Source: CAYQTO01 sp964420455
Lineage (GTDB): Bacteria > Sumerlaeota > Sumerlaeia > SLMS01
Assembly (NCBI GenBank): GCA_964420455.1
Contig: CAYQTO010000189.1
Coordinates: 1 to 6,042, forward strand
DNA length: 6,042 nt
Direction of reading: 5' to 3'
The notes below the pieces were generated by a model. That model did not search any database. It worked only from the letters and a program-made list of their open reading frames with translations, and had not been told where the DNA came from. Each line of letters opens with the position of its first letter. The first letter of the stretch is position 1. A program made the translations under genes and the position numbers. Positions 1 through 6,042 of the stretch are shown piece after piece.

Positions 1-1490
1 AGATTCGCCCCGAGAAGAACGCCCACTGCCAGGAGCGGCAGCGCCGGGATGAGGAAACGGGTCTGCTGGGGCCCAAGGGCCCACAAGGCAAAGGCCAGCC
101 AGAACCCGAGGAAGAGGATTCGGAATCCGCGCCGTCGAAGGAGCACCAGCCCGAGCGGCGCCAGAACAAACGGCAGGTGATAGAGCGACCCGGCGAAGCG
201 GTCCGCCCGGTCCTCGCCAAGAAGCGCCACCCGCCACGGCAGGAGCAGATAGTCCGTCAAGCCGCGGCCCATGCCAATGGTTCGCTGCCAGTCGACCAGC
301 GCGTCGAGCATCGCAGGCGTATAGCCGCGTCCCCCCACCACAAGCGGATAGACGGGATTCCCCGTCGTGACCCATGCCCGGATGGCCCACGGCAGAAAGA
401 CCAGCAACGCGATTCCGGCACCGGCCGCCAGCCATGCGGGCCGCAGCAAGGCCCCCCTATCGCGCGAAGTTCCCATCACGACGGCCGCAAGGCCCAACGC
501 AAAAACCGGCATCACCGCCGTGTATTTGCATCCCGCGAGGTAACCCGCCAGCACGGCGAGGACGCCCATCCGCAGCGCCGACGGACGGCGCAGAAACTCC
601 AGGAACACTCGCAGCCACAATACCACATGGAACGCGATGGCGAGATCGATATACGCCACACCCGCCTCAAAGAAGACCATGTAATTGGCAACGAGGAAGA
701 GCGCCGCCAACGCCCCCGCCGGGCCCGACCCAAGCCGCCGCCCGCACCCCACCAGCAGGGGCACCAGTGCCATGGCAAACAGCCAGTGGATCTGCTTGGG
801 CGCCGTGTCGTCCGACGTCCACATGCCAACCAGGTAAAGGCACTGGATGTTCATCGGCATGGCCGCCTGGAGGTTGAGGGGGATGTGCACCATCCCCCCG
901 GCCTCGAGCCATGCCTCGGGCGCGCGCAGGTGATAGGAGTGCTCGTCCCAGGAGTAGGGAGGCGTGAGCGTATCGATGCCGCGATAGACGAGGATCGCGA
1001 CGGCCGCCCCTGCGAAGAGGAGCGTCAGGAGCCAATCGATGCGGTTCCCGGAGCCGAGGCGTATAGACAGCCCGTGCCGCCCAAGGAAGAAGGCCCCGAT
1101 CCCCACGGCGATCAATCCCTGGGTTGCGACGAACCCGGCACCATTCAGCAGCCCGACAGCCGCGAGGAAAAACCCCCATCCACCGAGAACCACCGTACCG
1201 ATGCCGAAGTCCGCAGCCAGGCCCAAGCTGGCGAGACGCCGGTCGGGCAGCCGACGGAGCAGGGCGTGGCCGATGCCCGCCGCCCCGGCGAGGAACCCCG
1301 CCGTCCACAACACCCGAGCAATGGCCAGCCAGGGGTGCATCGCCGTGTCGGAAAAGGACCAGACGTCCAGGGCGGCAAGCTGCAAGGACGCGATCCCGTA
1401 GAGGACGAGAAGGGTGGCCGCGGCGACGGCGCGCACGGGGAGGCCGGCTAGGGCTCGCGCGGTGCTTCCGGTGTCTGCTCGAGAATCCAT
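1..1490 (-). CDS. GT-C-type glycosyltransferase-like multi-spanning membrane protein (3' end beyond the window)
   Basis: About 496 codons are visible, with no stop before the left edge, so the C-terminus is missing. The protein is strongly hydrophobic, with roughly ten or more predicted membrane helices (for example about residues 20-42, 92-137, 154-170, 234-300, 308-340 and 455-495). Features typical of the PMT/ArnT-like GT-C fold are visible. These are an acidic WDEH-SYH motif at 181-187 in an extracytoplasmic loop, a second acidic residue at D282 in a YIDLA segment, GCKYT with K322, TTGNPVYPL around 376-383, and QQTRFLIPALPLL around 475-487. Family knowledge suggests transfer of a sugar from a polyprenyl-phosphate donor on the outer face of the cytoplasmic membrane. 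Substrate and acceptor cannot be read from the sequence. The ATG at 1488-1490 lies inside the preceding gene, overlapping it by 43 bases. An in-frame GTG at 1434-1436, just after that gene's stop, is an alternative start. Neither has a strong Shine-Dalgarno site. The exact family (GT39, GT83 or an uncharacterised relative) is unsure. Confidence 0.82.
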   Translation of the reverse strand, partial: MDSRADTGSTARALAGLPVRAVAAATLLVLYGIASLQLAALDVWSFSDTAMHPWLAIARVLWTAGFLAGAAGIGHALLRRLPDRRLASLGLAADFGIGTVVLGGWGFFLAAVGLLNGAGFVATQGLIAVGIGAFFLGRHGLSIRLGSGNRIDWLLTLLFAGAAVAILVYRGIDTLTPPYSWDEHSYHLRAPEAWLEAGGMVHIPLNLQAAMPMNIQCLYLVGMWTSDDTAPKQIHWLFAMALVPLLVGCGRRLGSGPAGALAALFLVANYMVFFEAGVAYIDLAIAFHVVLWLRVFLEFLRRPSALRMGVLAVLAGYLAGCKYTAVMPVFALGLAAVVMGTSRDRGALLRPAWLAAGAGIALLVFLPWAIRAWVTTGNPVYPLVVGGRGYTPAMLDALVDWQRTIGMGRGLTDYLLLPWRVALLGEDRADRFAGSLYHLPFVLAPLGLVLLRRRGFRILFLGFWLAFALWALGPQQTRFLIPALPLLAVGVLLGAN

Positions 1491-2701
1491 GGCACCGGAA
1501 AGCCGGGATCCTGGTTGCGGCGCAAGCGTTCAAGGCCCGCCTGGGCACGATCGGCGACCGGATCGTTGAGGGTGATCTGGGCCGCCGCAGCCAGATGGAG
1601 CTCCCCATTGGCCCGGTCGCCCCCGCGAAAGAGCGCCGCCGCGAGGATGTAGTGCGCCATGGCGTCGTTGGGCACCCGGGAGGTATAGACATTGAGGGCG
1701 TCGGCAGCCTCGCGATAGGCGGCGAGCTGATAAAGCGCCAGGCCGCGAACGCGTTCCGCAGCGACCTCGCTCCCGGTCCACTGGGCCTCGTACTGGGGAC
1801 GCAGGGAAATACTTCGGGCGGCGAGAACAAGGGCGGCCAGGGGCTTCCCATCGGCATAGAGCTCCGCGGCGGCCTCCGCATCGCGCACGCTCTGGCGGTC
1901 CTCCGGCTTGGTGTTTGGACGCTGCTCCCCGTCGGGATTCCATGTGGTCTCGTCGTGCGCGTTATCCCACGCGTCGTAGAGCTCGCCAAGGGCCTGCCCC
2001 AGATCGCCCCGCCCGTGGTACAGCGCCAGGTCGCCCAGCCCGAGGGCACCGTTCGTCGGATCGTACAGGGCCCAGCGCGGATCGATCCCGAGGTTGGCGA
2101 GGCCATGGAGGGGATGGGCCGGCGGACCATCCATCGCCACGCCCGGCAGGGGAAGCTCGCGGGCGCCGTCCTGGCCCACCGAAAGCACCATCACCCCGCG
2201 TCCCGGTATCGCCCACCACCGCACCCGCTCGTTGTTCGAGGCAAACGGGTCACGGGGCGCATACAGGCCTGCCATTTCCGGGCGCGCCTGGAACTGGCCC
2301 CCGGCATCCACGAACGGGAGGAACTCCTCGCCGCGCAGGTCCGGAAACAGCCCGTATTGGTTGTAGTACTCGTTGATGTACGGCCGGAGGGACTCGAACT
2401 CCTCCTCGAGCTCCGCATACAAGGGGGCGGTCTCGCGGGCCCGCTGCGCCTCGAGAAGGGAAATCCGGTACGCCTGAACAGAGGGAACGCCAAACGGTGC
2501 AGCCGCCAACGCCACCGCCAGCCCACAGGCCAGCCGGGCCGAAACGGGCCGATCCGGATCCACAAAGAACATCCCCACCAACGCGATCACGAATGTCACC
2601 AGCATGAAGGGAAAGGCCGCCAGCGGGAGGCCGGTGCCGTAATAGACAAGGATTCCAAGGCCGGCGACGCAGAAGGCAAGGTAAGGAAGGATTTTGTTCA
2701 T
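1448..2701 (-). CDS. Membrane-anchored protein with GspG/pseudopilin-like domain and C-terminal TPR-type helices
   Basis: This is a 417-residue protein. Three hydrophobic helices are visible at about 5-22, 26-47 and 56-75, followed by a charged helix (about 78-110) that could form a coiled coil. Residues about 105-228 resemble the globular part of type II secretion major pseudopilins (GspG). They show YINEYYNQYGLFP (108-120), a DPF turn (151-153), a GVMVLSVGQDGA strand and turn (169-180), and YDPTNGALGLGD (213-224), close to the YDPTNGTxSxGD motif seen in many GspG-like proteins. Residues about 273-390 are Ala/Leu-rich paired helices of TPR type. The N-terminus lacks the prepilin-peptidase GFTLIE-type signal, so it is unlikely to be a processed pseudopilin. 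It is more likely an integral membrane protein with a soluble sensor or scaffold part. An in-frame ATG nine codons upstream (2728) is possible, but the residues it adds look non-coding and neither start has a clear ribosome binding site. It overlaps and probably drives the GT-C gene downstream. Function is unknown. Confidence 0.82.
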   Translation of the reverse strand: MNKILPYLAFCVAGLGILVYYGTGLPLAAFPFMLVTFVIALVGMFFVDPDRPVSARLACGLAVALAAAPFGVPSVQAYRISLLEAQRARETAPLYAELEEEFESLRPYINEYYNQYGLFPDLRGEEFLPFVDAGGQFQARPEMAGLYAPRDPFASNNERVRWWAIPGRGVMVLSVGQDGARELPLPGVAMDGPPAHPLHGLANLGIDPRWALYDPTNGALGLGDLALYHGRGDLGQALGELYDAWDNAHDETTWNPDGEQRPNTKPEDRQSVRDAEAAAELYADGKPLAALVLAARSISLRPQYEAQWTGSEVAAERVRGLALYQLAAYREAADALNVYTSRVPNDAMAHYILAAALFRGGDRANGELHLAAAAQITLNDPVADRAQAGLERLRRNQDPGFPVPWILEQTPEAPREP

Positions 2702-2823
2702 GGTGGGCCGCCGGACAGGTGCATGCAAAAAATCAGGAAGAATTCAGAGAAAAAAGAGGAAAGCAACCCCGAGTATGCGAGGGATCGGAGCGCCCGACCA
2801 CACTTTCCTTTTGCGCGGTCGCG
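2702..2823. promoter_or_regulatory. Divergent intergenic region with probable promoters for both flanking genes
   Basis: These 122 bases lie between the two divergently read genes and hold a locally A/T- and purine-rich patch at about 2723-2766 (plus-strand runs such as AAAAAATC and GAAAAAAGAGG). This contrasts with the G/C-rich coding DNA on either side and is where promoters for both directions would be expected. I could not identify a convincing -35/-10 pair on either strand, nor an operator-like inverted repeat. The kinase frame stays open through this patch, which explains why a longer start (2719) is formally available, but the base composition argues that it is non-coding. Confidence 0.45.
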
Positions 2824-4062
2824 ATGCCTTTGGTGCAGTTCACTTCCTCGAAACCACCGGCGACTCGCCAGGGGCCGAAGCTGCCCGTGTCCACCGATCG
2901 CGTAGAACCCGCGCCAAACCGTCTGCGCTCGCTTCCCGCCAAACCCCGCGTCATCTGCCTCGGACACGCGCTCAAGGAAACTTTGTCCGCGCCCATGGCC
3001 CTGAAGGGACTCGAGTTGGGTGCCGAGCTTGCCGGCGCCACGGTCGCCGCCCGGTACTGCATCAGCGATGGCGGTGATGGATTCCTGGAAGCCACCCGAG
3101 GCATTCTTCCCGGCCGGACCAACCGGGCGGTTGTCCCCGGCCCCTATGGCCCCCTCGCCGTCACCGACTACCGCTACGATTCGACCTCGGCCCTCGCCAT
3201 CGTCGAGTCCGCCGGCGCGATCGGCCTTCGTCTCGCCCCTCCCGAACGGCGCGACATCATGGCCGCCGGAACAACCGGCCTCGGAAACCTCCTGCTCGCC
3301 CCCATCCAGATGGGCGCCAAGCAGATCCTCGTCGGCCTTGGCGGCTCCGCCACCTGCGATGGCGGCATCGGCTTCCTCCACGCCCTCATGGAAGGTCTGC
3401 GCTTCGGCACCCGAAGCGCCCGGTTTTTTGCCGCCCGCGACCTCGAAAATCCCCCCCCCATCGACTTCGACTTCCTCCGCGAGCAACTCAAACGCATCAA
3501 CATCCGCGTCTATTGCGACGTGACCAACATCCTCACGGGGCCAACCGGGACGGCCTTCAACTATGCCGAGCAAAAGGGCGCCAGTCGCTACGAGATGCGG
3601 CTGCTTGAGTACCAGCTAGAGCGGTGGGCCGATCGCGTGGAGGATGCCGTGGGCCAGCCGGGGCTTCGCCGAACGCCAGGGGCCGGAGCTGCCGGCGGCC
3701 TCGGCTTCGCCTTCGCCGCCGTCGGTGCCACACTCGTTCCCGGCGCCGAGGCTTTCTGTGACTTGATTCATCTCAACGAACTGCTCGGGCAGGCCGACGG
3801 TCTCCTGACCTGCGAGGGCAAGTTCGACAACACGAGCTTTTCGGGAAAGGCACCCTGGCATGCGGCCCACATGAGCCAGATGGCGGGCAAGCCGTCATTG
3901 ATCGCCTGTGGAACGGCAGAGGCACCGGCCGTGGAGAAGGCCGCGCTGATCGGTGTCCGGGTGACAAGCTTCGCCGATTCCCTGCCCCGGGAGCGTTGGG
4001 CTGCGGAGGCTTTCAGCCGCCTGCAGGAAGCCGCCCGGGCGTATATACGCACCGGGCGGTAG
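2824..4062 (+). CDS. Glycerate kinase, GarK/GlxK family (divergent)
   Basis: This cytoplasmic enzyme is predicted to phosphorylate D-glycerate with ATP; members of the GarK/GlxK family usually yield 2-phosphoglycerate, feeding glycolysis from glyoxylate or glycolate-type substrates. With the ATG at 2824 it has 412 residues, somewhat above the family's usual 375-400. Family motifs are in order and in frame: KETLSAPMALKG (51-62), SDGGDGF (81-87), GLGGSATCDGG (171-181), CDVTNILTGPTG (231-242), EQKGA (249-253), PGAGAAGGLGF (285-295) and CEGKFDNTSFSGKAP (330-344). Departures from the consensus include GHALK where PDSFK is usual, DGF for EGT, SATCD for SATND, and TCEGKFD for a TGEGR-D pattern. The substrate might therefore differ from glycerate. 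The first 40 residues precede the expected start of the fold. In-frame alternatives are ATG 2719 (through A/T-rich, probably intergenic DNA) and GTG 2887 (391 residues), which has a distant AGGGG upstream. The true start is uncertain, but the gene and family are well supported. Confidence 0.9.
   Translation: MPLVQFTSSKPPATRQGPKLPVSTDRVEPAPNRLRSLPAKPRVICLGHALKETLSAPMALKGLELGAELAGATVAARYCISDGGDGFLEATRGILPGRTNRAVVPGPYGPLAVTDYRYDSTSALAIVESAGAIGLRLAPPERRDIMAAGTTGLGNLLLAPIQMGAKQILVGLGGSATCDGGIGFLHALMEGLRFGTRSARFFAARDLENPPPIDFDFLREQLKRINIRVYCDVTNILTGPTGTAFNYAEQKGASRYEMRLLEYQLERWADRVEDAVGQPGLRRTPGAGAAGGLGFAFAAVGATLVPGAEAFCDLIHLNELLGQADGLLTCEGKFDNTSFSGKAPWHAAHMSQMAGKPSLIACGTAEAPAVEKAALIGVRVTSFADSLPRERWAAEAFSRLQEAARAYIRTGR
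4031..4059. terminator. Strong hairpin at the end of the glycerate kinase gene, candidate bidirectional terminator
   Basis: CCGCCCGG at 4031-4038 and CCGGGCGG at 4052-4059 are perfect 8-base inverted arms. The DNA between them contains the perfect 12-base palindrome GCGTATATACGC (4039-4050), so the stem can extend through the inner arms with a single unpaired A at 4051. It overlaps the last codons of the kinase gene, just before the convergent spacer. No T-run follows on either strand, so this is not a classical Rho-independent terminator. A role in termination or mRNA 3' end protection is inference. Confidence 0.45.
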
Positions 4063-4093
4063 GAGCCCGCTCCTGGCCGGTCCTCTACCCGGC
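4061..4093. terminator. Two short hairpins in the convergent spacer
   Basis: The spacer between the convergent kinase and SRPBCC genes contains AGGAG-CCCG-CTCCT (4061-4074) and GCCGG-8 nt-CCGGC (4076-4093), each with a 5-bp stem. Together with the larger hairpin just upstream, they place three inverted repeats within about 65 bases of a transcription convergence point. No U-tract is present, so the terminator role is inferred from position only. Confidence 0.3.
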
Positions 4094-4097
4094 GCCG

Positions 4098-4520
4098 TCA
4101 GTGCCCCTTTTCCACATAGGCGCGGAAGTTCTCGAGCGAGGAGCGCAGACCGCTGTCCGCCAGCCCGAGCCAGTTGCTGACCTTGCCCACGATGTCCGGC
4201 CCCGGAACGTCGTAGTCCACGGCAAGCGTCAGGCGCGTCTGGTCCGCACCCAGCGATTCCAGCTTGGCGCTCCCGCGGTGGCTGATCTTGCCTCCCGTCG
4301 TCTCCCACGTATAGACGTGGTCCTGCTCCTTGTTCACCCGCGCCGTGTAGTCAAAGGGGATCCCCGCCACGCGGAGGTCGACGTCGATCTGGTCGTCCCC
4401 CGTCTTCTTCACACTCCGGAAGTAGGGGATGAACTCGGGGTACTGCTCCCAGTTGGTGTAGTGGGTTTCGACGACGTCGACGGGTTGGTTGATTTCGATG
4501 CTCTGTGTCATGTTGGGCAT
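4098..4520 (-). CDS. SRPBCC / polyketide cyclase-dehydrase-like protein
   Basis: This is a 140-residue soluble protein with no signal peptide or membrane helix. It opens with a beta strand (TQSIEINQP, 5-13), then the characteristic helical segment NWEQYPEFIPYFRSVKK (23-39). Alternating strands follow (about 44-105), and a long C-terminal helix runs over about 112-137. This layout is that of the START/Bet v 1-like hydrophobic-ligand-binding fold (polyketide cyclase/dehydrase or CoxG-like families). Members bind lipids, quinones or polyketide-like ligands, or act in ubiquinone-related roles, so the ligand here cannot be stated. The ATG at 4518-4520 is preceded by a good Shine-Dalgarno AAGAGGAG (4531-4538) with a 10-base spacer, the clearest in the window. 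A second in-frame ATG three codons in (4509-4511) is the alternative. It lies 56 bases downstream of the SDR-DUF2867 gene on the same strand and is probably co-transcribed with it. Confidence 0.85.
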   Translation of the reverse strand: MPNMTQSIEINQPVDVVETHYTNWEQYPEFIPYFRSVKKTGDDQIDVDLRVAGIPFDYTARVNKEQDHVYTWETTGGKISHRGSAKLESLGADQTRLTLAVDYDVPGPDIVGKVSNWLGLADSGLRSSLENFRAYVEKGH

Positions 4521-4530
4521 GGAGCGATGT

Positions 4531-4538
4531 CTCCTCTT
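4531..4538 (-). promoter_or_regulatory. Ribosome binding site of the SRPBCC gene
   Basis: AAGAGGAG on the minus strand, 10 bases upstream of the ATG at 4520. It fixes that start codon over later in-frame ATGs and stands out because the other genes in the window lack a comparable site. Confidence 0.65.
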
Positions 4539-4544
4539 GGTGGA

Positions 4545-4575
4545 ATAATATTGTGGGGTTCAAGGTCCGCGCCAA
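4545..4575 (-). promoter_or_regulatory. Possible weak internal promoter ahead of the SRPBCC gene
   Basis: On the minus strand TTGGCG (4570-4575) and TATTAT (4545-4550) resemble -35 and -10 hexamers (4/6 and 5/6 matches), with a longer than ideal 19-base spacer. The A/T-rich AATATTATT lies in otherwise G/C-rich DNA between two same-strand genes. It could give the small SRPBCC gene its own transcript, or it could be chance. Confidence 0.2.
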
Positions 4576-4576
4576 G

Positions 4577-6042
4577 TTACTCCGGGACGGATCCGGACGC
4601 CTTCGCCGGCCGGATGGGACGCCTCGGCGACTTCGCCCCGCCATCCAGCCCCTCCGCATGGCGGACGATGTTCGAAGCCATGCCCTCGAAGATAAAGAAG
4701 TGGAAGGGAAGCACGGCGAACCAGTAGATGTCGCCCAGGAGGCTGGTCGGCCAGAAGCGGGCACGCTGGATGAAGAAGCATCCGCCTTCGTCATCACGGG
4801 GAACCGCGTGAAACTCGAGGCGAGCAATGCCGGGGAGCTTCATCTCCGCGTCGAGTACGAGCCGGCGACCGGCAACGTAATCCCGCACGCGCCAGAAGTC
4901 GATCGTGTCGCCCACATGAATGTCGTCGGGGTGAGACCGGCCGCGGCGCATGCCAAAGCCCCCCACCAGCCAGTCAAGCAACCCGCGCAGTTGCCAAAGC
5001 CAGTTGCCGTAGTACCAGCCCGTCCTGCCCCCAATGCGGCGAACAATGGAGAAAATCGCCTCCGGCGAGGCATGGGTCCCGACAACCCGCTCGTCCCGGT
5101 AGTAGCGCCGCGCCTGCTCCGGCTTGACCACCCGAAAGAACGCATTTGCCGCGTCCGTCCAGCGGGTTTCCCGCGTGCCCTCCTCCTCGCGCTTCTTCGC
5201 AAGCTCCACCGCCTGTCTATACGTCAGGGAAGGCACCGTGATCCAATCACGGATCCGCTGGTCGCGTGTGACAACGTCCTCGCGGAGGCTTTCCACAAGC
5301 GGCTTGGCCACGTTGAACGGCACCCGCGTCACCAGGTTCAGCCAGTAGCTTGACAGATGCGGCGTCAGCACCGGCACGGTGAAGATCCACACCCGGCGCC
5401 CGAAGACCTCCGCCGCGATTTCGAGCATCCGTTTGTATGTGAGGACCTCGCCCCCGCCAATCTCCAGCGTTTCGCCAATCGTCCGCGGCTCCTCCAAGCA
5501 GCCGACCAGATACGCAAGAACCTGACGGATGGCGACGGGCTCGCACCGCGATGCGACCCAACGAGGCGCCACCATCACCGGCAGCTTCATCACAAGGTCG
5601 CGGATGATCTCGAAGGACGCACTCCCCGACCCGACGATGATCGCGGCACGGAGCTCGGTCACGGGCACTTTGCCCGACCGAAGCGAATCGCCCGTCTTCA
5701 TGCGGCTGGCAAGATGGGCCGACCGGCCGGTTCCCGGGAGCCCGCCGAGGTAGATGATTCTCCGGACTCCTGCCTGCTCCGCCGCCCGGGCGAAGTTCTG
5801 CGCCGCCAGCCGGTCCCGCGAGTTGTAATCCCGCTGACTCGACATCGAGTGGACCAGGTAATAGGCGGTGTCCACCCCTTCGAAAACGGCGGGCAGCGAG
5901 TCGGGCTTCAGGGCATCGGCCTCGCCCAGTTCGACCCCGTCCCAATTGCGCGCCCTGAGCACGCGCTCGTTGCGCGCCACGGCGCGGATGCGAACGGGCT
6001 CGTCGAGCAATCTCGGAATCAGCCAGGTGCCGACGTAGCCGC
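4577..6042 (-). CDS. Atypical SDR (YbjT/NmrA-like) with C-terminal DUF2867 domain (5' end beyond the window)
   Basis: 487 residues are visible (numbered from the first complete codon, 6040). The frame enters at the right edge with GYVGTWLIPRLL, the second half of the Rossmann TGATGYVG dinucleotide-binding loop, so probably only about ten N-terminal residues are missing. The TTG at 6008-6010 is therefore not the start. The N-terminal part (to about 270) is an NAD(P)-binding atypical SDR with family hallmarks such as DTAYYLVHSM (57-66), RIIYLGGL (94-101) and AAIIVGSGSASFEIIRDLV (132-150). The C-terminal part (about 300-465) matches DUF2867, with GWYYGNWLWQLRGLLD (341-356), VGGFGMRRGR (359-368), IHVGDTIDFWRV (374-385) and AEMKLPG (398-404). 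A hydrophobic stretch, IYWFAVLPFHFFIFEGM, lies at 438-454. DUF2867 is, as I recall it, related to the SRPBCC fold. The substrate is unknown and no classical SDR YxxxK motif was assigned. It sits upstream of the SRPBCC gene in a likely two-gene operon. Confidence 0.88.
   Translation of the reverse strand, partial: GYVGTWLIPRLLDEPVRIRAVARNERVLRARNWDGVELGEADALKPDSLPAVFEGVDTAYYLVHSMSSQRDYNSRDRLAAQNFARAAEQAGVRRIIYLGGLPGTGRSAHLASRMKTGDSLRSGKVPVTELRAAIIVGSGSASFEIIRDLVMKLPVMVAPRWVASRCEPVAIRQVLAYLVGCLEEPRTIGETLEIGGGEVLTYKRMLEIAAEVFGRRVWIFTVPVLTPHLSSYWLNLVTRVPFNVAKPLVESLREDVVTRDQRIRDWITVPSLTYRQAVELAKKREEEGTRETRWTDAANAFFRVVKPEQARRYYRDERVVGTHASPEAIFSIVRRIGGRTGWYYGNWLWQLRGLLDWLVGGFGMRRGRSHPDDIHVGDTIDFWRVRDYVAGRRLVLDAEMKLPGIARLEFHAVPRDDEGGCFFIQRARFWPTSLLGDIYWFAVLPFHFFIFEGMASNIVRHAEGLDGGAKSPRRPIRPAKASGSVPE

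Noticed and set aside
177..1451. Long plus-strand open frame of about 424 codons
   Set aside because: Its product is Arg/Pro/Gln/His-rich with no recognisable motif. It lies antisense to the GT-C gene, whose frame shows coherent membrane helices and family motifs. This is a high-GC shadow frame.
667..2130. Minus-strand open frame of about 487 codons
   Set aside because: It lies in a different frame across both left-hand genes. Its product is Arg/Ser/Pro-rich and carries none of the GspG or GT-C motifs.
2723..2766. Purine-rich A/T patch considered as a repeat or origin-like element
   Set aside because: It has no repeated units, no DnaA-box-like sequence and no symmetry. It is explained well enough as a promoter-bearing divergent spacer.
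1124..2905. Plus-strand open frame of about 593 codons
   Set aside because: It runs antisense to the pseudopilin/TPR gene and part of the GT-C gene, crosses the divergent spacer, and its product is low-complexity and basic. The minus-strand frame has clear domains.
2698..3573. Minus-strand open frame of about 291 codons
   Set aside because: It is antisense to the glycerate kinase. The Gly/Glu/Asp-rich product is the typical complement of a high-GC coding frame, and the kinase motifs are clear on the plus strand.
4505..5353. Plus-strand open frame of about 282 codons
   Set aside because: It is antisense to the SDR-DUF2867 gene, where family motifs extend without interruption. There is no recognisable domain in the plus frame.
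5977..6010. TTG at 6008-6010 as the start of the SDR gene
   Set aside because: The frame stays open to the window edge and the residues before it (GYVGTWLIPRL) are the expected Rossmann loop and first helix, so the true start lies beyond the window.

Overview
The window is high-GC bacterial DNA (roughly two thirds G+C by eye) holding five protein-coding genes, two of them cut by the window edges. No RNA gene, mobile element, CRISPR array or phage-like feature was seen. Coding density is high and the longest non-coding stretch is about 120 bases. The phylum cannot be fixed from one window. The mixture of a GspG/pseudopilin-like domain containing a YDPTNG-type motif, a divergent glycerate kinase and mostly weak Shine-Dalgarno sites would fit Verrucomicrobiota or a neighbouring PVC-group lineage, but this is only a tentative inference.

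Layout: on the minus strand at the left (1-2701) lies a two-gene unit. It is read from a membrane-anchored protein with a GspG-like domain and TPR-type helices (1448-2701) into a multi-spanning GT-C-type glycosyltransferase-like membrane protein (1-1490, 3' end missing). The two genes overlap by 43 bases and are probably translationally coupled. A relatively A/T-rich divergent spacer (2702-2823) separates them from a plus-strand glycerate kinase gene (2824-4062). A 35-base convergent spacer and a strong stacked hairpin at the end of the kinase gene separate it from a second minus-strand unit. That unit runs from an atypical SDR (YbjT/NmrA-like) plus DUF2867 protein (4577-6042, first few codons missing) into a small SRPBCC/polyketide-cyclase-like protein (4098-4520), with 56 bases between them.

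How the genes may work together: the left pair looks like an envelope module in which a GT-C enzyme would use a polyprenyl-phosphate sugar, accompanied by a membrane protein with a periplasmic or extracytoplasmic domain. The right pair combines an NAD(P)-binding protein with two domains of START/SRPBCC-like character, suggesting handling of a hydrophobic ligand. The glycerate kinase stands alone between them and feeds central carbon metabolism. No single recognised pathway unites all five genes. Nothing here is compelling evidence for a wholly new system; the most unusual item is the three-TM plus pseudopilin-like plus TPR protein coupled to the GT-C enzyme.
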